DNA of 64,000 bases from the NCBI RefSeq assembly GCF_030435805.1, contig NC_081296.1:29725745-29789744 (forward strand). Direction: 5' to 3'. This DNA comes from Mustela lutreola. Its lineage: Eukaryota > Chordata > Mammalia > Carnivora > Mustelidae. This document shows, piece by piece, positions 1 through 10,240 of the stretch (within the stretch, counting starts at the first letter, position 1; every line of letters starts with the position of its first letter). Under the pieces are notes generated by a model. It saw nothing but the letters and a program-made list of their open reading frames with translations. It was not told where the DNA came from and searched no databases. The position numbers and the translations under genes are program-made.

Positions 1-49
1 CCTTAGCTGAAGGCAGAGGCTTTAACCCACTGAGCCACCCAGGAGCCCT
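1..49 (-). mobile_element. CAN-SINE (SINEC) head fragment, cut by the window edge
   Basis: The first 49 bases read as the reverse complement of a carnivore tRNA-derived SINE head (ACCCACTGAGCCACCCAGG is diagnostic). Only the promoter-side end is inside the window; the body and tail lie to the left. The SINE therefore points left. Confidence 0.85.
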
Positions 50-344
50 CTTTATCTTTAAAGATATTTTATTTTATGGATTTCTAATTTTTTATGGTTA
101 TTGAAGGAAATTTAAACAAAAGGGCATTTGTTCTTAAGTCATGGGCTATAGTGTTTTATAAATGTACATTAGGAGTGGTTTGATAGTATTTTTGTATTCT
201 TCTATGCTGATATTTTGTATTGTTTTATAAATTACCAAAGGAGTTGAATTTAAAATAATCAACTATGATTATGGATTTGTCTACAACTCCTTTTATTTAT
301 ATCAGTTTCATTTCACATAATTTGAAATTGTTATTAGTCACAAG
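50..344. other. AT-rich intergenic sequence, nothing recognised
   Basis: AT-rich sequence with no open frame of note and no repeat family I can name. It lies between a SINE head and the start of recognisable old L1 sequence. Confidence 0.5.
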
Positions 345-943
345 CATTCATAATTATTAATGTATTCCTTATAATTTGACCCTCTTAGGAAATGTTTCTA
401 TCTCTGATAACATATTCTTGAAGTTTACTTTATCTGAAATTAGTAAAGCATGGTATATATTTTCATCTTTTTTTCCTGCCAACCTTTATCTTTAAAGTTT
501 TATCATTTTAAATAGCATATAGTGGGTATATGTTTTAAGCTTTAACAGATAGATTATTTATTCCAATTTGCACTTACCATAATGTTTATGTTAATTATGT
601 TAGAGCATAATTGATCATGTTAATTATGTTGACATAATTTTAATGTTTAAATGGTGGATTTAGGTCTACCATTTTAATCATTTATTTTTAAGTTTGAACT
701 ACTCTCCCTTGTCTCTCTTCTGTTTTTTGTTCTTCTATTCCTTCTTCCCTGCATCCTTTGATTGCATTTTTTCAGATAATTCCATCTCCTCTTATCTTTT
801 TAACTCGATCTCTTTGCATATTTTAGTGGACATTCTAGTAATTAAAGTATACATAATTGGTTATTTTCAGTATTTTAAGACTAAGTATTATATCACTTCA
901 CATAAACCATAAAAATCTTACAACCATATATGTTCACTTCTCT
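345..943 (-). mobile_element. Old LINE-1 (L1M-type) ORF2-derived fragment, left part
   Basis: The order of phrases such as TTTAGGTCTACCATTTTAATC, then a Ser/Phe-rich low-complexity stretch, then a segment ending in CTTACAACCATATATG, follows the antisense of old mammalian L1 internal sequence as I know it. The short open frame at 694-912 is a by-product of this and is not a gene. The same element resumes at 2,841, after a younger L1 that splits it. Heavy divergence suggests an old insertion. Family level is from memory, not a search. Confidence 0.55.
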
Positions 944-956
944 AGTTCCTGTCCCC
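944..956. repeat. Target-site duplication, left copy (carnivore L1)
   Basis: AGTTCCTGTCCCC here is repeated exactly at 2,828-2,840. The two copies bound the 1.87-kb L1 insertion, so the full insertion and its boundaries are defined by sequence. Confidence 0.85.
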
Positions 957-2827
957 CACCTTTTTAAAATTTTTATTTTATTTTTTCAGTGTTTCGAGGT
1001 CCACGGTTTATGCACCTTACCAAGGGCTCCATGCAATACATCCCCTCCTTAATAGTCACTAACCCGCTCCCCATCCCCCCATCACACTCCCCTCCAAAAC
1101 CCTCAATTTGTATCTCATGAGAATCCACAGTCTCTCATGCTTTGTTTCCCCCTCCACTTTCTTCCCTTCACTTTTCCTTTAATTCTCCTAATGTCCTTCA
1201 TGTTATTCCTTATGATCCAAACATAAGTGAAATCATATGATAAATGATTTCTTTTGCTTGAATTATTTCACTTAGCATAATCTCCTCCATTCCCGTCCAT
1301 GTTCATAATAATAGTTGGGTATTCATCCTTTCTCATGGCTGCGTAATATTCAGTTCTATATATGGACTCTATCTTCTATATCCATTTATTTGTTGAAGGG
1401 CATCTTGGCTCCTTTGACAGTTTGGTGATTGTGGTCATTGCTGATTTGAACATTGGGGTACATATGGCCCTTTTTTGCATTACATCTGTATCTTTGGGGT
1501 AAATGCCCAGTAGTACAAAGGCAGGGTCATAGGATAGCTTTATTTTTAACTTTTTTCAGGAATCTCCACACTGTTTTCCAAAGTGGTTGCACCAACTTGC
1601 ATTCCCACCAACAGTATAAGAGGATTCCCCTTTCTCCACATCCTCTCCCACACTTGTTGCTTCTTGTCTTGTTAATTTTGGTCATTCTATCTGGTGTAAA
1701 GTGGTATCTCAGTGTGCTTTTTTAAAAATTATTTCTTAAAAAAGATTTTATCTATCTATTTATTTATTTATTTATTTATTTGAGAGAGAGAGAGAGAGAG
1801 ACAGAGAGACAGAGAGATATATCACCAGTAGGCAGAGAGGCAGGCAGGGGGTGGGGGAAGCAGGCTCCTGCTGAGCAGAGAGCCTGATGTGGGGCTCGAT
1901 CCCAGAATCCTGAGATCATGACCTGAGCCGAAGGCAGAGGCTCAATGCACTAAGCCATTCAGGCCTCCCTCAGTGTGGTTTTGATTTGAATCTCCCTGAT
2001 GGCTAGTGATGAGGAACATTTCTTCATGTTTCTTTTAGCCATGTGTATGCCTTTTTTGGAGAAGTGTCTGCCTATTTTTTGACATGATTGTCTGTCTGTG
2101 TGTGTTGACTTCGAGGAGTTCTTTATAGTTCTTGGATACCAGCCCTTTGTCTGTAGTGTCATTTGTGAATATCCTCTCCCATTCCGTGGGTTGCCTCTTC
2201 GTTTTCTTGACTGTTTTCTTTGCTGTGCAGAAGCTTTTTATCTTGATGAAGTCCAAAAATTCATTTTTGCCCTTGTTTCCTTTGCCTTTGGAGATGTTTC
2301 TTGAAAGAAGTTGCTGAGGTTGATGTCAAAGAATCTGTTACTGTCTTTGTTCTCCTCAAGGATTTTGATTGATTCCTGCCTCACATTGAGGTTTTTCATC
2401 CATTTTGAGTTTTTCTTTGTGTATGGTATAAAAGAATATTCAACTTTCATTCCTCTATACATAGCTGTCCAGTTTTGCCAGCACCATTTATTGAAGAGAT
2501 TTTTTTCTACTGGATATTTTTTCCTGCTTTGTTGAAGATATATTTGACCATAGAGTTGAGGGTCCACATCTGTGCTCTCTATTCTGTTCGATTGGTCTAT
2601 TTGTCTGTTTTTTTTGCCAGTACCATGCCATTTTTGTGATCACATCTTTGTAATAAAGTTTTAAATCAGACAGCATGATACCCAAGCTTTGCTTTTCTTT
2701 TTCAACATTTCCTTAGCTATCCACAGTCTTTTCTTGTCCCATATACATTTTAGGATTGTTTGTTCTAGCACTTGGAAATGTCTATATTGCCCAGAGCAAT
2801 CTATACTTTCAGTGCCATCCTGATCAA
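957..2827 (-). mobile_element. 5'-truncated carnivore LINE-1, interrupted by a SINE
   Basis: Read on the minus strand this is the 3' part of L1 ORF2 followed by the carnivore-type L1 3' UTR and an A-rich tail (T-rich at about 960-990 on the plus strand). Recognisable antisense ORF2 blocks include the segments around 1,585-1,720 (CTCCACATCCTCTCCCACAC) and 1,980-2,250 (TTTGCTGTGCAGAAGCTTTT). Plus-strand 3' UTR words at 1,000-1,110 match other copies in this window. It is flanked by a perfect 13-bp target-site duplication. The 5' end is truncated, as is usual for L1. A SINE occupies 1,722-1,968. The short open frames in it are not intact ORF2. Confidence 0.85.
1722..1968 (-). mobile_element. CAN-SINE inserted in the carnivore L1
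   Basis: Minus-orientation SINE: T-rich tail and (TTTA)n at the left, then a GA-rich tract, then the tRNA-related part ending near 1,965. A 14-bp duplication with one mismatch, CTCAGTGTG(C/G)TTTT, lies at 1,708-1,721 and 1,969-1,982, and the L1 reading continues across it. The SINE is therefore younger than the L1. Confidence 0.9.
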
Positions 2828-2840
2828 AGTTCCTGTCCCC

Positions 2841-3250
2841 TTTTATGCTAGAGTTGTCATGTATCTACATTTGCCAGAAACCCTATAGCCCTACACCAAT
2901 GATATAATTGTTCTAAATAGGTATATTTTCCTAACAGAAGAATAAAATCCTATTTATTTAAATATTAACCAGTTTCAGTGCTCTTCTATCCTGAAGATCC
3001 ATGTTTCCTTCTGCTTTTATTATCTATCTTCCTAAGGAATTTTTAGCACCAGAATTACTGGTGGTAATTCTCAGTTTTCTTTTATATGGCAGTTTTCCTT
3101 TATCTGACAGTAGCTTTATTTATCATTTTTTTTTGAAATTTACCTGTCTTAATTGAGGTATGTTGTTACTAAATATAGAATTCTGTTTTTACTTCTTTAT
3201 CCCTAGTACTTTAAAGATATTTAAAACAATATTGCACATATTTTAAATTA
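2841..3250 (-). mobile_element. Old L1M-type fragment, right part
   Basis: After the target-site copy at 2,828-2,840 the sequence resumes the order expected of the antisense L1M interrupted at 943: a TTTATGCTAGAGTTGTCATG word, then CAGTGCTCTTCTATCCTG, ATCCATGTTTCCTTCTGC, and TATAGAATTCTG followed by AGTACTTTAAAGATATTTA. Divergence is strong. The right limit is approximate. Confidence 0.55.
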
Positions 3251-4044
3251 AAAGAAAAGTTTCCTTCTTTGGATAGTTGTAGAAAATAGTAGAAACAAAA
3301 ATTTAATCTAGCAGAACAGGATTTGATATTTTAATAAAGGGTAGTTCTGAAGAGTTCCTAGTTGTCTTATGTCTTCCTGTTTCTCTTTCATGGTTTTGAT
3401 AAAATGAGCTCCTTTGACAGGGAATTGGTTTTTTAAAAAATATATATTCATATCTTATAGGAAATTCATAAAAATAATCATTCCATATTTTTAAATGGTT
3501 GGCTTAGCTTTCATGGTATTATAGTGAAAAAATAAGAGAGTATAAGGATGACTTAAATGGTTGCGAGTGTTAAGAAAAAGGGTAAAAAGATTGGGGTGAA
3601 TTGATGATAGAAGTCTGATTTCATTTAATTAATTGGTTACTCTGTCATTATGGTCAAAGCATAGAAATATGGAATGTTTTGTGAATTGTCCTGTATTGTA
3701 AACATATTATGTGAATTCCCTTAACACAGAATTGATCTAGCTCTTGAAATATTATTTTTATTGAAGATAAGTGGGACATAGGCATTTTATAACTTCGGAA
3801 TTTGGGAAAGATAACATTTGATATGAATGGAATTTTTTTTCACTTTGGCTTGTCTCCCATGTGTCAACCCCCATGACAATCAGTGCAGAAAAGGAAAGTT
3901 GTTGTAGTTTTTTTCCCATGCACATCCTCACAAAACAAACTACTGTTCATCTATGATCTTATGAGAAATTTAGGACTAACATTCCAGTGAACGTGTATGA
4001 TAAATACAGTTTTGTAGAAACAGATGCTCAGTTTTTTAAAAAAT
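3251..4044. other. AT-rich intergenic sequence, nothing recognised
   Basis: No open frame of interest and no repeat family that I can name with confidence. Old degenerate L1 could extend a little into the left end. Confidence 0.5.
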
Positions 4045-4115
4045 TAAATTTATTTATTTATTTTCAGAAAAACAGTATTCATTAATTTTTCACCATACCC
4101 AGTGCTCCATGCAGT
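4045..4115 (-). mobile_element. Short LINE-1 3'-end fragment
   Basis: A T-rich tail with (TTTA) repeats is followed by CACCATACCCAGTGCTCCAT, which matches the antisense of the carnivore L1 3' terminus seen at 990-1,030 and 7,270-7,420. Only about 70 bp remain. Confidence 0.6.
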
Positions 4116-4660
4116 CTTGAGAAACACTCTGATTGATGTCGTTAGGTTTTATGTTAATGATTTTCAAATTCAGCCCTATTTTGCTTTCCATCTATCTACC
4201 TGACAATATATTTTCCATAATCTGTTTATCTCGGCCTACTAATAATTTGTCTGTCATCCATTTTACTGTTAGTCTATCATATATTTGTCGGCCTATCTGT
4301 ATATCCATCCTGCCATTAGATATAGGAGGCAGAAGAAGGTAGAAATGGAGAACCAAGGGAGTTATTTCCCATGTGTGAGGACAATGGTAACAGTGTCTCT
4401 GTGGTGATCATGTATAGAAAGAGAAAGCAAAAACAAAGCATGAATGGGAAAAATTAGTTCAAGGACCTGCCTAGTAGGAACCCTGGCCTTATTATTATAT
4501 TTAAACTCTGTCAATCAAAATACAGCTGCTTCCATTGTATGTCAGACTGACATGAGAAAATTTAAATATGAGGACTTTACTTTTCCAGTCTTCCTTTACT
4601 TCCATATTTTAATATTCAAGTTCTAATTACTTGGAATTATCACCTCAGTCCATATTATAA
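4116..4660. other. Intergenic sequence, nothing recognised
   Basis: Contains two short open frames (4,133-4,342 and 4,444-4,626) with no recognisable domain, no good start context and low-complexity composition. They are treated as chance frames. Confidence 0.5.
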
Positions 4661-4880
4661 CAGACCATGGATTAGCAAGTCTTTTCTGTAAAAGGCCAAA
4701 TAACCTTTCTAATTTTTCAGGCTGTTGCAGTTGCCATTGCACTCTGCTGTTCTGGTATGAAAGCAGCCAAACACAATGTATAATTGAGTAAGTGTTGCTG
4801 TATTCCAGCAAAAGTGTTGTGGTTTTTTTTTTCCAACAACAGACTTTAGGCTTGAGTTTACCAATCCTTGAACTAGAGCA
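4661..4880. mobile_element. Non-autonomous hAT-like DNA transposon fossil (about 220 bp)
   Basis: The stretch running through CTTTTCTGTAAAAGGCCAAA, a GAAAGCAGCCA word and TGCTGTATTCCAGCAAAAG follows a well-known ancient mammalian hAT-Charlie-group MITE; I do not assign a family name from memory. The ends form imperfect inverted repeats: the left ATGGATTAGCAAG pairs with the reverse complement of the right CTTTACCAATCCTTGAA-like end (near 4,857-4,875). It has no coding capacity and is a very old insertion. Confidence 0.65.
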
Positions 4881-5257
4881 TTGGTTAAACAGGAACCTGA
4901 ACAATTATCAGATTAATTTAGACTCATGGTAAAAATACCTGATAGTTATATCTCCATTTTATTTTCATTAAAATTATTTTAGGTCCTTTGCTATATTTTC
5001 TTCACAAGAGAGTCATATAAATGTGTGGTATATATTATGATAACCTAAACAATGTGAAACAGTACTTTATAAGGAGTTAGAGTAAAATGAACCCCTTTCC
5101 AGTTAAAACCAATAAATTAAATTTCAAAATTGAATATATTTCTACCACATTCCATTTGTAATGGCACCAAGGAATTAGTGACCAAAATCTTGCCTGCTTT
5201 CTTTTCTCCTTTCACATAGTTTGAGTTGAAATGTTGTCTAAGCCTCCTCTAGTATTC
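4881..5257. other. AT-rich intergenic sequence, nothing recognised
   Basis: No gene or named repeat seen. Confidence 0.5.
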
Positions 5258-5451
5258 TTTTTTTTTTAAAGATTTTATTTATTCATTTGACAGACAGAGA
5301 TCTCAGGTAGGCAGAGAAGGAGGCAGAGAGAGAGCGGGAAGCAGGCATCCTACTGAGCAGAGAGCCCGATGTGGGGCTCTATCCCAGGACCCTTGGATCA
5401 TGACCTGAGCTGAAGGCAGAGGCTTAACCCACTGAGCCACCCAGGCTCCCC
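5258..5451 (-). mobile_element. CAN-SINE
   Basis: Minus-orientation SINE with a T-rich tail, AAGATTTTATTTATTCATTT, a GA-rich tract and the tRNA-like head ending ACTGAGCCACCCAGGCTCCC. The possible target-site copies AGTATTC (5,251-5,257) and AGTATCC (5,452-5,458) are short and imperfect. The minus-strand open frame at 5,303-5,530 is SINE read-through. Confidence 0.9.
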
Positions 5452-5458
5452 AGTATCC

Positions 5459-6777
5459 AATATTCTTATGCAATGGCTCAATTAAACTGTGACTTCCAAG
5501 TTTACTCCTGTTTTCTTGTGTTATCTGCATGGAGGGATTAGAGGAGAGAAAAATAGAATCTCTAAAACATGGTAACTAAAGATTGGGCTATTTCTTTGCA
5601 GTCAAATAAAAATATATGTGTGTATTTATTTAAAATTTATATGACAAATTCAGTGTTAATATTCTCTGAAAGCCTCGCTCACATCAGTTTAGAAAAAGAC
5701 AAGCATCCCAGTACAAGAAGGGGAAGCATATAAATGAACAATTGATAAGAGAAGAGCATTGTGAATGGCCAAAAGCATGGAATAATATCCTCAGATCTGC
5801 CACTCTTTATAATTAAATAATTAAATATATATGAAATTATTATAAACTATTATAAATATAATGAAATTTAAATGTGTGTGAGCATATGTAGATTCACATG
5901 TAATGCCATGAATCAACAATTGTCTTTTTTCACCTATCAGATTAATAGGTAACTTTGTTAACCAAGAATGGAGAATTTGGAAATCCTAGTATGTTAAAGC
6001 CTTTCCAGAAGACAGTGTAAAATATATTAGATGGGAATTAACACATTTTGACTAACAATTTTATTTTTAGGAATTTCCCTAAGTTTGTAATGGGAAGTGT
6101 CCCAAGATGTATGTGAACTCAAGGGTAATCATTACAGCCTTAGTTGTACTTGTAAAATTGTAAGTTACCTGTTTACCTAAAATCATAATTCTAAGTAAAT
6201 TCATGTTGATACATTTATCCAGTTGGAGTATATTATGTTATATATGACAATGTATGTTTGAATTAATTGATATGCAAATCCAAGCCTTTCATAAGTTTAT
6301 CTACCACTTACTGAGTATCAAGTATGTTTGAGGCAATAACATTGTATTTCATTCATGTAAAATGATATCAATATGTGCTTGTGCAGATATGATCAATAAA
6401 CCAATTTTATAGAAAGAATATTAAAAATGTTGATAATGAGTTCTGGTTATTATTTTGATGTTTCATTTGTGCATTGTGTTGTATGTGTGAGTATGTGTGG
6501 TTTTAGGTACACATTTTAATTACATATAGCAGTCACTGAGTTGTTAGTCTAAGTCCGTCTATCAAATGCCAAAAGAAACACTACTTAATGAATTAGCTCA
6601 GTCAATGCTAATAATAATCCTAGAAAGTAGGGTATTTATGCCTTTTTTAAAAATAGGAAAATAGAAACTGAGTCTTAGGCTATTTGTGCAATTCATACTA
6701 TTGTTTGCAACTTAAAAATAAAAATGCAACATTATGGTGTAACAGCTAGTGAAAGATATTAATTAAAAATACTTATA
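5459..6777. other. AT-rich intergenic sequence, nothing recognised
   Basis: About 1.3 kb with no plausible exon, RNA gene or named repeat. Confidence 0.5.
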
Positions 6778-6873
6778 CTTTGGGGAACCTGGCTGGCTCA
6801 GTCAGTGGAGCATCAGACTCTTGATCTCAGGATTGTGGGTTCTAGCCCCATGTTGGACATGGAAACTACTTTA
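6778..6873 (+). mobile_element. Short tRNA-derived SINE
   Basis: A plus-strand head, GGGGAACCTGGCTGGCTCAG, is followed by a short body and an A-rich end without the long CT tract, so this is a shorter or 3'-truncated SINE type. AAAAATACTTATA is repeated at 6,765-6,777 and 6,874-6,886 as a target-site duplication. Confidence 0.85.
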
Positions 6874-6886
6874 AAAAATACTTATA

Positions 6887-7264
6887 TTCTGCTAAATAAT
6901 TTGAGTAAAACCATGTTTTGGGGAAGAACATTACATTTCTAACATCATATTCATTCTCCCTGTGTTTTAAAGATCAGAGCAATAAAGATTTTCAAGTGCA
7001 ATTCCTCAGGCTAAAAAGTATAGCTGTTGAGATATTGCAGGAATAGGAGAAAATAATGTTTGGACACTGGTTTGTGGAAAATTCCATGATATAAAGTGAC
7101 AAGGAATGATCTCTAGAAATATGGGATGCCAGTGCTTAGGAGACGGGCAACTGTCTTCCTTAGCAGAAACCATCTCATTGATAGAACTCTGGGATGCCAT
7201 GGGAGCATAGATCAAACTCCAAATGGCCAAAAGGAAGAGTGTCACTAAATAGAAGAAACGAACT
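6887..7264. other. Intergenic sequence, nothing recognised
   Basis: The minus-strand open frame at 7,006-7,245 (79 codons) has no recognisable domain and no supporting context. Confidence 0.45.
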
Positions 7265-7515
7265 TAGTGGGTTTTTAAATTTTTATTTTTATTTTTAATT
7301 TTTTGTTGTGTTATGTTAGTCACCATAGAGTACATCATTCATTTTTGATGTAGCGTTCCATGATTCATTGTTTGTGTGTAATACCCAGTTCTCCATGTAA
7401 TCTGTGCCCTCCACCAGGAGAAGTACCCATCACCAGGCTCACCCATCCCCCCCCTCTAAAACCCTCTGTTTGTTTCCCGGAGTCTAGAATCTCATGGTTC
7501 ATCTCCCATCCTAAC
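7265..7515 (-). mobile_element. LINE-1 3' UTR fragment
   Basis: Antisense carnivore L1 3' end. A T-rich tail at 7,275-7,300 is followed by TAATACCCAGTTCTCCATGT, the CACCATGGTG-like block replaced by CATCACCAGGCTCACCCATC, and AAAACCCTCTGTTTGTTTC. It parallels 990-1,150 and the plus-strand copy at 12,747-13,115. It is severely 5'-truncated. Confidence 0.85.
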
Positions 7516-9984
7516 TTTGGAATAGATATGATATGATGGCAGACATATGATGGCAGACAATACGCAGGCATAAAGACTGCAGGTAGTAGGGAAAAGGCCA
7601 ATGAAGATCTCAGGGTGAAGAAACAATCCCCAACTGATAAAATTTTAAATGTTACAATTTCCTATTGGGATATTTTTTCTTTCTGTAATTTATGACCATG
7701 TAGTCTGGATTCTAAACTGTTTACCTCCATTGAATATGGGTTTCACAATTAGTTTACTTTCCCTAGCTATCTGTATTCATTCTAGCCCTTCTCTAAAAAT
7801 ATCACTTGGTGTCTTGCAAGTATAATTATCAACTCAGAACTAGTAGCTAAAAAGTTGGCCAAAATGGTAAAGACAATTGTGACAAATTCTGCCTGACTAT
7901 GCCATAACAGTGGTTAGATTATGTTTAGAATTTGACTGGCTTATAATGTAAGAAATGTGCAAAGCTATTCTAACTTTGCCTTTTTATCTTCTGGCATTTT
8001 GAGGGGAAATGGACTATGTACAATACTCCCAGTTGGGTCTCTAGAACATCTGGAATGCTGAAGGAGGAGTAGAAGTACAGAAGGAGAAAGCTTTCACAGA
8101 TGGATAAGGCTGCATCCGTCAAAGATGCTTGACATTGAGCAGTGAGCCACCTCTTGTTTTGACTGATAAAATCCAGGCATGTCTGGACATGGTAAATCTC
8201 TAAGGAATGGAAAAAAAAAACCCATTAATAATGATAAAGTGTTTATAATGAACTAATATGTGAATGAATGAGTGAGTGAACGGGTAAATACAGTAGAAAG
8301 TAAAATGCCATATAACAGCTGTAATAAATGAGGTAGAAATGCTATAATATAAAATAAAGACATTTAGAATGATCATATTTTTTTCAATCAGGAAACATCA
8401 AAGGATGCTAAAACTTCTTTGAGGAAATTTGAGGAGAAACAGGATATTTTTATAGATTTTATTATCTCCTCCATGATACACTTACCAGTTGCAAAGAAAA
8501 GGTAATAATGGAGAACCTGGAAGATACCACCTGAATTAAGTAAGACATGAAAGATAATACTCCTGTGATGGAATCATCTGGCATCGCTGATAGGAAGCAC
8601 TGGGAAGAACCTAGCCTTATTTCTGCAGTACCTCAGACTAAAGTAAATAAAACTGAATCAACTCATGAGAAAATAACAGACCCAAGTTAAGTAACATTCT
8701 ATAAAACAAACAAAACAAAACTCCCACAAACTGCCATTTAGTCTACAAACATATCTCTACTATCACTGAGGAAATGATCTAGATTATGTTAGACTAAATA
8801 GGTATGAAAATAGTACAATGTTTATTTAGGATTTCTATAAATGACATTAAAGGAAACACTGGAAAAATGTAAAATTCCTTAAATAGATTATAGTATTCTA
8901 TAAGGATGGTAATAATTGCCTAGCTTTAATAATAATAGTATTATGACTATATAGTAGAAAATCCTTATTTTGAAAAAATTAAAATGACTTAGGGGATAAA
9001 GGAAAATCATAGCTTGTTGTAAGGTAAATAGTTGAAATAGAGGTACAGACCAATATTTTTACTCTTAATCACTTAGCAAAATATTCTCACAGTTAAGCCA
9101 TGTCGTATCATGTATCAGAATCTCATTCCCTTTTTATGGATGAGTAATTGTTTGACCAGGATTTTTAAGATCATATTTGTTGCATTTAAAAGAAAAGTCT
9201 ATGCACAGTGAATATTATGCTAAATAGTGGTGGAAACTCTTACTGTAGATACAATTAAGTCAATTGAGTAAGTGTTATATACCATTGAAGTCTATTTCCT
9301 TATACCTGTTGACTTAGTGGATGTAAATATTTTTTTATCATCATACAGTTTTGCTTTTGTATTTTCATTAGAATTCTAGACATTATAGAATCAATGTCAG
9401 TTTGAATATAAAGCATTTCCTTGCCTTGTAACGTCAAGATGCAGAAAGGATGTCTAGAATAAATGAGCTGCATAATACTCAAAGTGTTAAAATCAGTAGA
9501 ATTTTGCCACAGAAATCATGTCAATTTTTTTTAAACTAATGTTCATGTAGACTACAGTGAAAAACTTTCGCTTATGGAATTCATAACTGACAGCCATCAT
9601 TTATTATCACCTCCAGTTTTTATGTGTAAATCAAGTGGTTCAGTATGTTTTAGGTTTATGAACATTTGTGTGATTTCATGGGTGACTTCAAGGTCATAAG
9701 CAGCAAGTGAAAAGTACCCTTTTGAATGAATGTAAAAAATGTGAAGAAAATGAGAGACAAAACCATTGTTGGTGAACACTGTTTCTATTCTAAGAACACT
9801 GTTTCTATTCTAAGCAAATGAAGGTGGACTTCTACTTACTCATTTAAGTGCTAGCTCACAATTTTCATGGTTTTGAATTCTACCAGTTTTGCATATATTA
9901 AATATTTAATCAATGAATATCTTGTTCTTTGGTTAAATGGTGTTCCTGTCCCAGCCTGTTTTCAATTTTATATTTGTACTTTTA
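7516..9984. other. AT-rich intergenic sequence with one small tandem duplication
   Basis: No gene-like structure is visible in about 2.5 kb. Two 60-codon minus-strand frames (9,300-9,482 and 9,597-9,779) have no recognisable features. A 20-bp duplication lies at 9,775-9,814. Confidence 0.5.
9775..9814. repeat. 20-bp tandem duplication, two copies
   Basis: AACACTGTTTCTATTCTAAG occurs twice back to back (9,775-9,794 and 9,795-9,814) with no mismatch, so the duplication is recent. Confidence 0.95.
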
Positions 9985-10240
9985 ATTTATTTTTTTAAAT
10001 TTTACCTACAGTAAAATTCACTATCGTGCAGATATATGTGTATTTTGACAAGTGTATAGAATAGTATATCTAACACCACAAATATGATATGGAGGAGTTC
10101 CATTATCCATAAAAACCCTTTTCATTTTACTCCTTTCTAGTCAGCCCCTCATTCTACCCTATAATCTCTTGTGACCACTATTTTTATAGTTTTGCCTTTA
10201 ACAAAATGTCATTTAAATGGAATCTAACATTACATAACCT
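9985..10240 (-). mobile_element. Old L1M-type 3'-end fragment
   Basis: Antisense of an old L1 3' region: GTAAAATTCACTATCGTGCA, then the GAGTTCCATTATCCATAAAA, TCTTGTGACCACTATTTTTA and TTTTGCCTTTAACAAAATGT words in the known order, ending with TTAAATGGAATCTAACA. Highly diverged. Confidence 0.6.

Noticed and set aside
694-912. 72-codon Ser/Phe-rich open frame
   Set aside because: It lies within antisense degenerate L1 sequence.
2035-2685. Minus-strand frames of 65-109 codons
   Set aside because: These are pieces of a 5'-truncated L1 ORF2, not host genes.
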